DNA of 35,889 nucleotides, from NCBI RefSeq assembly GCF_000826685.1, contig NZ_JROO01000035.1, positions 1 to 35,889 on the forward strand, given 5' to 3'. The notes under the pieces are model-generated. The model was not told the origin of the DNA and did not search any database. It saw only the letters and a list, made by a program, of their open reading frames with translations. This document shows, piece by piece, positions 15,503-23,693 of the stretch (position 1 is the stretch's first letter; each line of letters opens with the position of its first letter). The stretch comes from Streptomonospora alba (GTDB lineage Bacteria; Actinomycetota; Actinomycetes; Streptosporangiales; Streptosporangiaceae). A program made the position numbers and the translations under genes.

Positions 15503-17680
15503 ATGAGCGCGCAGACCGGGGCCGACCCCGCGGCCCATCCCCCTCACCTGCGACCTCTGGCCGCCGACGATCCCGCGTCGGTCGGGCCCTACTCCCTGGC
15601 CGGCCGACTGGCCGAGGACGCTGCAGGCGTCGTCTACGCCGCGGCCGACGCCGACGGCTCCCCCGTCGCGGTCCGGGTGGCCGGTGAGCGCCTCGCCGGC
15701 TCCGGGGACGGCTCCGTGCTCGCGCGGCGGGTCGAGGCCCTGCGCGGTCTGGCCGGCGTGTGCGCGCTGCCCGTCCTCGCCGCCGAGACCGGCGGCGAAC
15801 GCCCCTGGCTGGCCACCGCGCCCCCGTTCGGAGAAACGCTGCGCACCAGGGTCGAGGACCGCGGACCGCTGTCGGACGGCGCTTTGATCGCGCTCGCCGC
15901 CGGAACCGCCGAAGCGCTCACCGCCGCCGAGCTCGCCGGAGTCGCCTACGGCGTGATCACGCCCGACGACGTCGTGCTGGCGCCGGACGGCCCGCGGATC
16001 CTCGGCCTCGACGCGGTCGGCGGCGCTGGAGGCTCGGGCCTGGCGGCGGCCGAGGGACCGGCCGAGGGCACCGAGCGGGCCGCGTGGGCGGGTCCCGAGA
16101 CCGCCGACGGCGCAGCGCCGTCCGCGCCCGGCGACGTCTACTCCTGGGGCTGCCTGGTCGCCTACACGGCGACGGGCCGCCACCCCTTCCGGTCGGGCGC
16201 CGACGCCGACGGCCCCTCGGATGTCCGCCGCCGCGCCCGTGAGGGGAACCCCGACCTCTCCGGCGTCCCCACTGAGCTCGCCCCGCTGATCGCGTTGGCC
16301 CTCGCCGCCGAGCCCGGTGCCCGCCCGACCGCCGAGAGCGCCTACCGGGGGCTGGTGGCCTACGCCTCCACCGACGACACCTCCCAGATCGCCACGCGCG
16401 ACTTGGACGGCAGGCTGCGCGCCGCCCTCGCGGAGGGCTGGAGCGGCGTCGCCGCCCGGCAGCACGCGCCCGCCGCCTGGCCCGCCGCGTCGGCGCAGCC
16501 GTCCCCGGCCGCCGATCCGGCCGATCCGGCCGAGCCGGCTGCGCCCGTCCGGCAGGACGACGCCGACGACCGCGCCGCGGACTCCAGCGGCCGCGGCGCC
16601 GCGGAGCCGCGGGAGGACGCGGCGGCAGAGGGCGCCTCGGCCGACGCTCCGGCCGCCGGACGGCCCGGAGCGCTGCTGACGGCGATCGTGACGGCGTCGA
16701 GCATGAGCGCGGCCATCGCGATCGGCACGGCAGGCTTCCTCATCGCCGGCGCGTTGGCCGGCGATCCCGCCGCCCCCGACACCTCGCCCTCGCCCTCGTC
16801 CTCCTTCGGCTCGGCCGAGGAGACCGTCGCCGAAGCGGCCGAGGCGCTGCGGACCGGTGAGAGCTACCGCGCGATCGAGGACGTCGAGGACGTCGACGGC
16901 GCCGACGCGGCGGAGCGCCGGGAGTACGTCCTGGCCACACCGGACGGCGCGCCACTGTTCCAGTCGCTGACGCTGCTGGGCGATCCCGAGGACCCCGCGA
17001 CCGGAAGCACCGCCCGCATCCACCGGCCGGAGTCCGACGGGGTCGTCAGCCGGGACTTCGGCGGCGGCAGCCAAGGCCAGTACACCGCCGTGCAGGCGCC
17101 GACCGACGAGGACACCGCCTGGGGCGACTCCCGCGCCCCGGTGCTGGGGCCCTTCGCGGCCCTGGAGGACACCATGCAGGTGGACGAGCGGATCGAGGGC
17201 GACCTGAACGGCACGCCCGCGCTGCGCGTCAGCGGCACCTTCACGGTCTCGGCGGACGGTACGCAGCACTCCGACACACCCTTCGACCTGTGGTCCGGGA
17301 CCGATGGGCGGCCCCTGAGGCTGACGTACACCGCCGGCGGCACCGAGCACGAGTGGGAGTTCACCGGGTTCGGCGGCCTGGACAGCCGCATCTGCGGCAT
17401 GGTCGACGGTGTTCCCGACCTGGAGCGCGCCTACCTGGTGCCGACGAGCGGCGACATCGACTGCGGCGACGTCCGGCCGGCCGTGCAGGACTTCCTCGCG
17501 ATACCCGAGTCCGAGCAGCAGGCGGCGGGCTACGTCGCCGAGGTCGGCGAGTGGACGTGCCGGCTGCTGCCCGCCCCGGACGGCAGCGCCCAGACCCGCG
17601 CCTACAGCGCCGACGCAGGAGCCTGTTACCGCGGCGGCATCGGATCGCCCGAGCGCGTGGACCTGGTGGTGATGGACTAG
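15503..17680 (+). CDS. Membrane-anchored protein kinase-like protein, probable pseudokinase
   Basis: A 725-aa protein built like a PknB-type receptor kinase. It has a kinase-fold region (about 27-290), an Ala/Pro/Asp-rich juxtamembrane linker (320-388), one transmembrane helix (about 389-420) and an extracellular domain (about 435-725) with several cysteines. Catalytic residues are missing. The VAIK lysine is Arg58 (VAVRV). The HRDLKPxN loop reads AYGVITPDD (Asp to Val151, Lys to Thr153, Asn to Asp156). DFG appears as GLD (168-170). Structural landmarks remain: GPE (about 197-199), GDVYSWG (210-216) and PGARPTA (271-277). It is therefore probably a pseudokinase that binds ligand outside and partners inside. 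The ectodomain is not a PASTA repeat and I do not recognise it. The ATG start lacks a strong ribosome site. Confidence 0.83.
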   Translation: MSAQTGADPAAHPPHLRPLAADDPASVGPYSLAGRLAEDAAGVVYAAADADGSPVAVRVAGERLAGSGDGSVLARRVEALRGLAGVCALPVLAAETGGERPWLATAPPFGETLRTRVEDRGPLSDGALIALAAGTAEALTAAELAGVAYGVITPDDVVLAPDGPRILGLDAVGGAGGSGLAAAEGPAEGTERAAWAGPETADGAAPSAPGDVYSWGCLVAYTATGRHPFRSGADADGPSDVRRRAREGNPDLSGVPTELAPLIALALAAEPGARPTAESAYRGLVAYASTDDTSQIATRDLDGRLRAALAEGWSGVAARQHAPAAWPAASAQPSPAADPADPAEPAAPVRQDDADDRAADSSGRGAAEPREDAAAEGASADAPAAGRPGALLTAIVTASSMSAAIAIGTAGFLIAGALAGDPAAPDTSPSPSSSFGSAEETVAEAAEALRTGESYRAIEDVEDVDGADAAERREYVLATPDGAPLFQSLTLLGDPEDPATGSTARIHRPESDGVVSRDFGGGSQGQYTAVQAPTDEDTAWGDSRAPVLGPFAALEDTMQVDERIEGDLNGTPALRVSGTFTVSADGTQHSDTPFDLWSGTDGRPLRLTYTAGGTEHEWEFTGFGGLDSRICGMVDGVPDLERAYLVPTSGDIDCGDVRPAVQDFLAIPESEQQAAGYVAEVGEWTCRLLPAPDGSAQTRAYSADAGACYRGGIGSPERVDLVVMD

Positions 17681-17696
17681 GTCGCGCCCGGTCGGC

Positions 17697-17751
17697 GCCG
17701 AGCGCGGGTGAGCCCTTGTCCTGAAGGGTGCGGGACCGCTGGGCGCTCGGC
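17697..17751. terminator. Shared terminator between convergent genes
   Basis: A 9-bp perfect repeat GCCGAGCGC/GCGCTCGGC encloses a smaller CCCTT/AAGGG hairpin, in the 82-base gap between the convergent pseudokinase and ABC ATPase genes. It probably serves both strands. Confidence 0.6.
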
Positions 17752-17762
17752 CCCGAGGGCGC

Positions 17763-18635
17763 CTATGCGCTCCGGCGTTGTTCGGCGCCGTCGGGGTCGG
17801 TGTGGCCCAGGGTCGGGCCCGGACGGTCGCGGCGGGCGATGCGCCCGCCGCGGTCCACGGGGACCACCAGCGGGGTGCCGGTCTCCGGGTCGGGGATGAC
17901 GCGCACCGGCATGCAGAAGACCTCCTCCACCAGCTCCTCGGTGATGATGTCGGAAGGGCTGCCCTCGGCGACGACCTGGCCGTCCTTCATCGCGATGAGG
18001 TGGGTGGCGTAGCGGCACGCGTGGTTGAGGTCGTGCAGGACCGCGACGAGGGTGTAGGAGCGTTCCTGGTGCAACTCGGCGCACAGGTCCAGGACGTCCA
18101 TCTGGTGGGCGATGTCCAGGTAGGTCGTGGGCTCGTCGAGGAGCAGCAGCGGAGTCTGCTGGGCCAGCACCATGGCCAGCCAGACGCGCTGGCGCTGCCC
18201 GCCCGACAGTTCGTCGACCATGCGCCCGGCGAGGTCGACGATCCCGGTGGCGTCCATGGCCTCGGTGATGACCTGCTCGTCGGTCCGCGACCACTGCTTG
18301 AGGAACTTCTGGTGCGGGTAGCGCCCGCGCGCCACCAGGTCGGCGACGGTGATGCCGTCGGGCGCGATCGAGGACTGCGGCAGCAGGCCCAGGCGGCGCG
18401 CGACCTCCTTGGAGGGGTAGGAGCCGATCATGCGCCCGTCGAGGTGCACGGCGCCGTGGCTGGGTTTGAGCATCCGCGAGAGGGCGCGCAGCAGGGTCGA
18501 CTTGCCGCACGCGTTGGGCCCGACGATCACCGTGAAGGAGTTGTCCGGGATGGTGATGCCGAGGTCGCGGGAGACCACGCTGTGGTCGTAGGCCAGGGTC
18601 AGGTTCTCTCCCCACAGCCGGGCCGATTCGGGCAT
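17763..18635 (-). CDS. Ferric-siderophore ABC transporter ATPase (FepC/FecE-like)
   Basis: A 290-aa nucleotide-binding subunit of an iron-chelate importer. It has Walker A GPNACGKST (39-47), Q-loop Q87, signature LSGGQRQR (143-150), Walker B LLLLDEP with Glu168, D-loop and H-loop His201 (HDLNHA). The sequence is typical of the FepC/FecE/FhuC branch. The ATG at 18635 is chosen because AGGAGAGA sits correctly upstream; an in-frame ATG at 18674 lacks a ribosome site and would overlap the permease. It is the last gene of a three-gene operon. Iron control is expected from the iron box upstream of the first gene. The chelate is not known. Confidence 0.92.
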   Translation of the reverse strand: MPESARLWGENLTLAYDHSVVSRDLGITIPDNSFTVIVGPNACGKSTLLRALSRMLKPSHGAVHLDGRMIGSYPSKEVARRLGLLPQSSIAPDGITVADLVARGRYPHQKFLKQWSRTDEQVITEAMDATGIVDLAGRMVDELSGGQRQRVWLAMVLAQQTPLLLLDEPTTYLDIAHQMDVLDLCAELHQERSYTLVAVLHDLNHACRYATHLIAMKDGQVVAEGSPSDIITEELVEEVFCMPVRVIPDPETGTPLVVPVDRGGRIARRDRPGPTLGHTDPDGAEQRRSA

Positions 18636-18666
18636 CGTCTCTCCTAGGTGCGTCGCGTGGCCGGGA

Positions 18667-19791
18667 TCAGGCATGTCCGGTGCGCCATTCCCGATAGAGC
18701 ACCCACACCAGGTAGGTGCCGCCGATGACCGCGGTGACCACGCCCACCGGAAGCTGCGTCGGGGCCAGCGCGTGCTGGGCCGCCAGGTCGGCGGCCGCCA
18801 GCAGCAGCGCCCCCATGAGAGCCGCGCCGAACAGCGCGGTGCCCTGGGTGCGTGCGAGGCGGCGGACGAGCTGGGGCGCCGCCAGGGCGATGAAGGCGAT
18901 GGGGCCGGATACGGCGATGGCCGCTCCGGTCAGCGCGCTGGCGGCGAGCATCGCTGTGATCTGGGTGCGCTGGACGGGCACGCCCAGGGCGAGCGCCGCC
19001 TGCTCACCCATCTCCATCATGCGCAGCCGCGGCCCCAGGGCGAGGACCAGGGGCATGAGCACGGCCGCGGCGATCGACACCGCGATCACCTCGCCCCAGC
19101 CGCGCCCGTTGAGGCTGCCGATCATCCAGATGTGGGCGGTCAGGGCTTCGGTGAGCTCGGCGCGGGTGATGAGGTAGTCGCGCACCGCCATCAGCAGCGC
19201 GTTGATGCCGATCCCGACGAGGACGAGCCGGTAGCCCTGCACACCCTGCTTGAACGCCAGCAGGTAGACCAGCACCGCGGTGGCGATACCGCCCGCCATG
19301 GCGCCGAGCGAGACCTGCAGCATGCTGCCGCCGAACACCAGGATGGTGGCGACGGCCCCGGTGGAGGCGCCGCCCGTGAACCCGATGATGTCGGGGCTGC
19401 CCAGAGGGTTGCGCGAGATGCTCTGGAACACGCCGCCGGCGATCCCCAGCGCGGCTCCCACCAGGACCGCCACCCAGGCGCGCGGGAGGCGCACGTCGCG
19501 GACGAAGAACAGGTCCAGGCGCTCGCCCTGGCCCGCCAGTGCCCACAGCACGCGGGGCAGCGGGATGGAGTACTCGCCCACCGCCAGCGACACGGCGAAG
19601 ACGACCGCGGTCGCTGCGATCAGTCCGCCGTAGACGGCGGCCACGCGCGGGCGTACGGCGAAGCTGATGCGGCCGCCCGCCAGGCTCAGCGTGCGTGTCG
19701 CGTGACCGGGGCGCCGGCCGACGGGCGCGTCGGCGCCGCCTGAGGTCGAGGTACCGGAGCCCGTACCGGTACGTGCGGGGGTGAGAGTCAA
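18667..19791 (-). CDS. Ferric-siderophore ABC permease (FecCD family), second subunit
   Basis: A 374-aa FecCD-type permease with about ten membrane helices. Diagnostic stretches are LPRAWVAVLVGAALGIAGGVFQ, then RNPLGSPDIIGFTGGAS near the N-terminal third and AGPIAFIAL-type (SGPIAFIALAAPQLVR) near the C-terminus. It has a polar N-terminal tail of about 50 residues before the first helix. The start is TTG at 19791, whose last bases form the stop of the upstream permease (TTGA overlap); AAGGA lies about ten bases before. The two permeases should form a heterodimer. Translation is probably coupled to the upstream gene. Confidence 0.91.
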   Translation of the reverse strand: MTLTPARTGTGSGTSTSGGADAPVGRRPGHATRTLSLAGGRISFAVRPRVAAVYGGLIAATAVVFAVSLAVGEYSIPLPRVLWALAGQGERLDLFFVRDVRLPRAWVAVLVGAALGIAGGVFQSISRNPLGSPDIIGFTGGASTGAVATILVFGGSMLQVSLGAMAGGIATAVLVYLLAFKQGVQGYRLVLVGIGINALLMAVRDYLITRAELTEALTAHIWMIGSLNGRGWGEVIAVSIAAAVLMPLVLALGPRLRMMEMGEQAALALGVPVQRTQITAMLAASALTGAAIAVSGPIAFIALAAPQLVRRLARTQGTALFGAALMGALLLAAADLAAQHALAPTQLPVGVVTAVIGGTYLVWVLYREWRTGHA

Positions 19792-20894
19792 AGCTGGGCC
19801 ATCCTTCTCCGCCGCACGAGGTAGATGAACACAGGTGCGCCGATCAGGGCGGTGACGATGCCGACCTCCAGCTCGCCGCCGGAGGTGATGACCCGGCCCG
19901 CCGTATCGGCCAGGGTCAGCAGCACCGCTCCGATCGCGGCCGCGTAAGGCAGCAGCCATCGCTGGTCGGGGCCGGTGAAGGTACGGGCCAGGTGGGGCAC
20001 GATCAGGCCGACGAACCAGATCGGCCCGGCCGCCGCCGTGGCTCCCCCGCACAGCAGCACGATCGCCAGGGCCACCAGTGCGCGGGTGCGGTTGACGCGG
20101 GCGCCGAGCGCGGCGGCGAGGTCCTCGCCGAGCGCGACGGCGTTCAGCGCGGGCCCCAGCGTCAGCGCGAGCAGGATGCCGGCGATCAGAAACGGCCAGA
20201 TGCGCACGAAGATCTCGATGTCGCGGCCGACGAGGGAGCCCACCTGCCAGAAGCGGATCTGGTCGAAGACGAACTCGTTGAGGACGGTGATCCCGTAGAC
20301 GAAGCCCTGCAGGACCGCGGCGATCGCGGTGCCGGCGAGGGCGAGGCGCACCGGGGTGGCGCCGCTTCGCCCCCGCGAACCCAGCGCGTAGACGAGCACC
20401 GCGGCGATCGCGGCGCCGACGAAGGCGAACCAGACGTAGGCGTCGACGCCGGTCATGCCGAACACGAAGATCGCGGTGACGACCGCGGCGGCGGCGCCAG
20501 AGTTGACGCCGAGGATCCCGGGTTCGGCGATGGGGTTGCGGGTGAGGGCCTGCATGAGGGCGCCGGCCAGCCCGAGCGCGGCGCCGACGAAGATGCCGAG
20601 CACGGTGCGCGGCAGGCGCAGCTCCCACACGACGCTGGCGTTGTAGCTTCCGTCCGGGTTGAACAGCGCGTCGACGACGGTGCCCAGCGGGATGGCCTTG
20701 GCGCCGACGGCGATGCTGACCAGCACGCACACCGCCAGTCCCACGAGCAGGGCCGAAAGGCCGACGGTGCGCAGCAGGTGGATGCGCGCTGTGGCGTCGG
20801 TGCGGCGGTCGAGCTCCGTCGCGGCCGCGACGGAGTCGGGGGCCTCGCCGTCCTCGCCGAACACGGGGCCGGCGGACGGCCGTTCCAGGCTCAT
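19788..20894 (-). CDS. Ferric-siderophore ABC permease (FecCD family), first subunit
   Basis: A 368-aa FecCD-type permease and the first gene of the iron-uptake operon. Family hallmarks are LRLPRTVLGIFVGAALGLAGALMQ, RNPIAEPGILGVNSGA and GPIWFVGLIVPHLAR. The N-terminal 40 residues are polar and cytoplasmic. The ATG at 20894 has GGAG five bases upstream. The frame stays open further upstream, but across the promoter and iron box, so that extension is not real. No periplasmic-binding-protein-type lipoprotein gene is present in the operon or the window, which is unusual; it must be elsewhere or shared. Confidence 0.91.
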   Translation of the reverse strand: MSLERPSAGPVFGEDGEAPDSVAAATELDRRTDATARIHLLRTVGLSALLVGLAVCVLVSIAVGAKAIPLGTVVDALFNPDGSYNASVVWELRLPRTVLGIFVGAALGLAGALMQALTRNPIAEPGILGVNSGAAAAVVTAIFVFGMTGVDAYVWFAFVGAAIAAVLVYALGSRGRSGATPVRLALAGTAIAAVLQGFVYGITVLNEFVFDQIRFWQVGSLVGRDIEIFVRIWPFLIAGILLALTLGPALNAVALGEDLAAALGARVNRTRALVALAIVLLCGGATAAAGPIWFVGLIVPHLARTFTGPDQRWLLPYAAAIGAVLLTLADTAGRVITSGGELEVGIVTALIGAPVFIYLVRRRRMAQL

Positions 20895-20979
20895 CGCGCT
20901 CCGCCGGGGGCGGCGGCCGTGCGGCGCGCGGGCAGGGGCAGCACTGTTCCTCCGGGGGCGACTTCTGTTCCTCTCGAAC

Positions 20980-20998
20980 TTAGTAGAGGCTAACCTAT
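20980..20998 (-). promoter_or_regulatory. DtxR/IdeR-type iron box
   Basis: Read on the minus strand the site is ATAGGTTAGCCTCTACTAA, which matches 15 of 19 positions of the DtxR/IdeR consensus TTAGGTTAGCCTAACCTAA. The left half-site is nearly perfect and the right half diverges at three adjacent positions. It lies 86 bases upstream of the first permease start, in the right place to cover a promoter. In these families Fe(II)-loaded repressor binds and shuts off siderophore uptake when iron is plentiful. Confidence 0.82.
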
Positions 20999-21133
20999 CC
21001 CCCGTTCCGGCGGAAGTGGGGCCGGAAAGTGACCGCCGTCTCCCTGCGGTGCACGTGCGCACGGCAGCGGGGCCGCTACGGTCCGCTCACCGCCGCCTCC
21101 CGATCGATCCGGTGCCGAGGGTCCCGCCCGCCA

Positions 21134-23452
21134 CTACCGGGTGGTCACCCGCGGCGGGTCGAAGACCCGCACCGGCGGCGGGTCGCCCTCGTAGCGCTCG
21201 ACCTCCACGAGCACGTGCTGGCCCGTGGTGCCCTGGCTCAGTGCCGAGGAGCCGGTGTCGGCGGTGAGCACGTTGGGGTTGCCGTGCACGCAGGTGGCCT
21301 CGGGCGAAGAGGGGTCGTACCAGGCTCCGGTGGACAACTGGACGACGTCGGGCCGCACGTCGGTGCTGGTCTCCACGCCCGCCAGCAGGCTGCCGCGGTC
21401 GTTGTGCACCCGCACCACGTCGCCGTCGGCGACGCCGCGCGCCCGCGCGTCCTCAGGGTGCATGCGCATCCGCGCCCGGTCGGCGATCTCCAGCGAGCGG
21501 CTGTAGGCGCCCATGTCGTGCTGGCTGTGCAGCCTTCCGCGCGGCTGGTTGGCGACCAGCAGCAGCGGCCACCGGCGCGACCGCTCGGCGCCCAGCCGCT
21601 CGGACGCGGTCAGCCATGCGGGGTGACCGGGGCAGTCGTCGTAGCCGAAGGAGTCGATCGTGTGCGAGTACAGCTCGATGCGGCCGCTCGGCGTGCCCAG
21701 CGGATGGGCGCCGGGGTCGGCTCGGAAGTCGCCGAAGAGGGTGGTGTCCTCGACGCGGTCGGGGATGTCCACGCCGCCGGCCGCCCAGAAGTCGTCGAAG
21801 CCGGGCAGCGGCGTCGTGTACCGGGCGCGCCACTGCTCGTAGATGCGCCGCAGCCACTGCGCGGAGGTGCGGCCCTCGGTGAACTCCGCGCGGACCCCCA
21901 GCCGCTCGGCCAGGTCGGCGTAGACGTCGTACTCGTCGCGGGCGCCGCCGTGCGGGGGCACCGCACGCGGCATGGCGCGCACCCGCAGATCGCCTTGGCT
22001 GGCACCGATGTCGTCGCGTTCCAGCGAGGTGGTGGAGGGAAGCACGATGTCGGCGTGGCGGGCGGTGGCGGTCCAGTGGGTCTCGGCGACGACCACGGTC
22101 TCGGGCCGACCGAAGGCGCGGGTGAGCCGCGCGAGGTCCTGGTGGTGGTGGAAGGGGTTGCCGCCGGACCACACCACCATGCGGATGTCGGGGTAGGTGC
22201 AGCGCCGCCCGTTGTAGTCGTAGGACTCGCCGGGGTGCAGCAGCATGTCCGCGATGCGGGCGACGGGGATGGCCGAGTCGACCGGGTTGGCGCCCTGCAG
22301 GAAGCGCGGCAGTCCCGAGGGGGTGGATCCGCCGGCGTAGTTTCCCGTGGAGCCGTAGCCGGTGGCGAACCCGCCGCCGGGCAGCCCGATCTGGCCCAGG
22401 CAGGCGGCCAGGGCGACGCCGCCCCACAGCGGCTGCTCGCCGAACCGGGTGCGCTGCACCGACCAGCCGACGTTGACGAGCGTGCGGCCGCCGGCCATAC
22501 GCCGCGCGAGGCCGCGCAGAGTGTCGGCGGACAGGCCGCACAGGCCCTCGGCCCATTCGGGGGTCTTGGCGACGCCGTCGCGGATGCCGGCGACGTAGTC
22601 GCGCAGCACGTCGGCGCCGACGGTGCAGCGGTCGAGGAAGGCGCGGTCGGCCAGGCCCTCCTCGAACAGGGTGTGGATGAGGGCGAGTTGGACGGCGGTG
22701 TCGCTGCCGGGGTCGGCGGGCAGCCACTGCGCGCCCATCTCCTCGATGGTGTCGTCGCGCAGCGGGCTGACGGAGACGGTGCGGACGCCGTTGCGGGCGG
22801 CGGCGCGCATGCCCTGGGCGGCGGTCTGGCGGGCCCGACCGCCCGAGGCGTTCCAGGTGTTGGACAGCCGCAGGCCGCCGAAGCTCACCACCAGGTCGGT
22901 GTGCTCGGCTACCGCCTCCCAGGTGGGGGCGCGCTCAAGCAGGTCGGCGGTGCCGCCCAGGCCCACGACGTGGGGCAGCAGCACTTCGACGCAGGCGTGG
23001 CTGTAGGTGTTGCGGGAGCGGGTGTAGCCGCCGATGGTGTTGAGGAAGCGGTGCACCTGGCTCTGGGAGTGGTGGAACCGCCCGGCGCTGCCCCAGCCGT
23101 AGGAGCCGCCGTAGATGGCCGCGTTGCCGTGTTCGCGGCGCACCCGGTCGAACTCGGCGGCCAGCAGGTCGAGCAGGACGCCCCAGTCGAGCCGGACGTA
23201 CTCGTCGCCGGGCGAGCCGCGCCGGCTGTCGGCGCCGGGGCCGTTCTCCAGCCAGCGGCGCCGTACGGCGGGCGCGTCCACCCGGGTGGCGTGGTGCTGG
23301 GCCGCGGGGACGTTGGCGCTGATGGGCGAGGGGTCGGTCTCGTCGGGTCCCGGGAGCACGTCCACGACGCGGTCTCCCGAGACGAGGACGTCGTAGGCGC
23401 CCCAGTGCGAGCTGGTGAAATGGCTTGTCGTGTGCTCGTCCTGACGGTCCAT
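21134..23452 (-). CDS. Molybdopterin oxidoreductase, DMSO/biotin-sulfoxide reductase family
   Basis: A 772-aa bis-molybdopterin-guanine-dinucleotide enzyme of the BisC/TorA/DorA type. The N-terminal SSHWGAY, the YGGSYGWGSAGRFHH segment (about 114-128) and NTYSHACVEVLLPHVVG (from about 148), with Ser151 as the probable molybdenum ligand, are family marks. The N-terminal Fe4S4 cysteine motif of other family members is absent, as expected for this branch. The C-terminal cofactor-binding domain includes LLLVANQPRGRLHSQHD. There is no twin-arginine signal, so it is cytoplasmic and more like biotin- or methionine-sulfoxide reductase than periplasmic TorA/DorA. The substrate is not determinable. The ATG at 23452 follows GGAGAAAGG. 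It is divergent from the CitE-like gene, with no electron-transfer or chaperone partner adjacent. Confidence 0.9.
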   Translation of the reverse strand: MDRQDEHTTSHFTSSHWGAYDVLVSGDRVVDVLPGPDETDPSPISANVPAAQHHATRVDAPAVRRRWLENGPGADSRRGSPGDEYVRLDWGVLLDLLAAEFDRVRREHGNAAIYGGSYGWGSAGRFHHSQSQVHRFLNTIGGYTRSRNTYSHACVEVLLPHVVGLGGTADLLERAPTWEAVAEHTDLVVSFGGLRLSNTWNASGGRARQTAAQGMRAAARNGVRTVSVSPLRDDTIEEMGAQWLPADPGSDTAVQLALIHTLFEEGLADRAFLDRCTVGADVLRDYVAGIRDGVAKTPEWAEGLCGLSADTLRGLARRMAGGRTLVNVGWSVQRTRFGEQPLWGGVALAACLGQIGLPGGGFATGYGSTGNYAGGSTPSGLPRFLQGANPVDSAIPVARIADMLLHPGESYDYNGRRCTYPDIRMVVWSGGNPFHHHQDLARLTRAFGRPETVVVAETHWTATARHADIVLPSTTSLERDDIGASQGDLRVRAMPRAVPPHGGARDEYDVYADLAERLGVRAEFTEGRTSAQWLRRIYEQWRARYTTPLPGFDDFWAAGGVDIPDRVEDTTLFGDFRADPGAHPLGTPSGRIELYSHTIDSFGYDDCPGHPAWLTASERLGAERSRRWPLLLVANQPRGRLHSQHDMGAYSRSLEIADRARMRMHPEDARARGVADGDVVRVHNDRGSLLAGVETSTDVRPDVVQLSTGAWYDPSSPEATCVHGNPNVLTADTGSSALSQGTTGQHVLVEVERYEGDPPPVRVFDPPRVTTR

Positions 23453-23693
23453 CGCGCCTTTCTCCCCGCGGGGCGCCCCTCGGCGCGTGTCCGCCGCCGT
23501 GCGCGGCCCCCGTTCTCACTGGTGTCTGAGTCGCACTCTATGTTCTGTCCGGAGGGGCGGGCCGATTGCGGGGCTGCGGCATGCCTCACGACGGAACCGC
23601 AGGCAGGGACGCACTCGGCGGCGCACGTTTGCGAGGATGTCCGGCGGCGGACGGCGGGTGCCGCCCGGCCCGGTGGAGGCGAAGGAGGGCTAC

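Noticed and set aside
16504-16540. Short repeated GATCCGGCC-like units in the pseudokinase gene
   Set aside because: They encode the Asp-Pro-Ala repeats of a disordered linker and need no separate repeat explanation.
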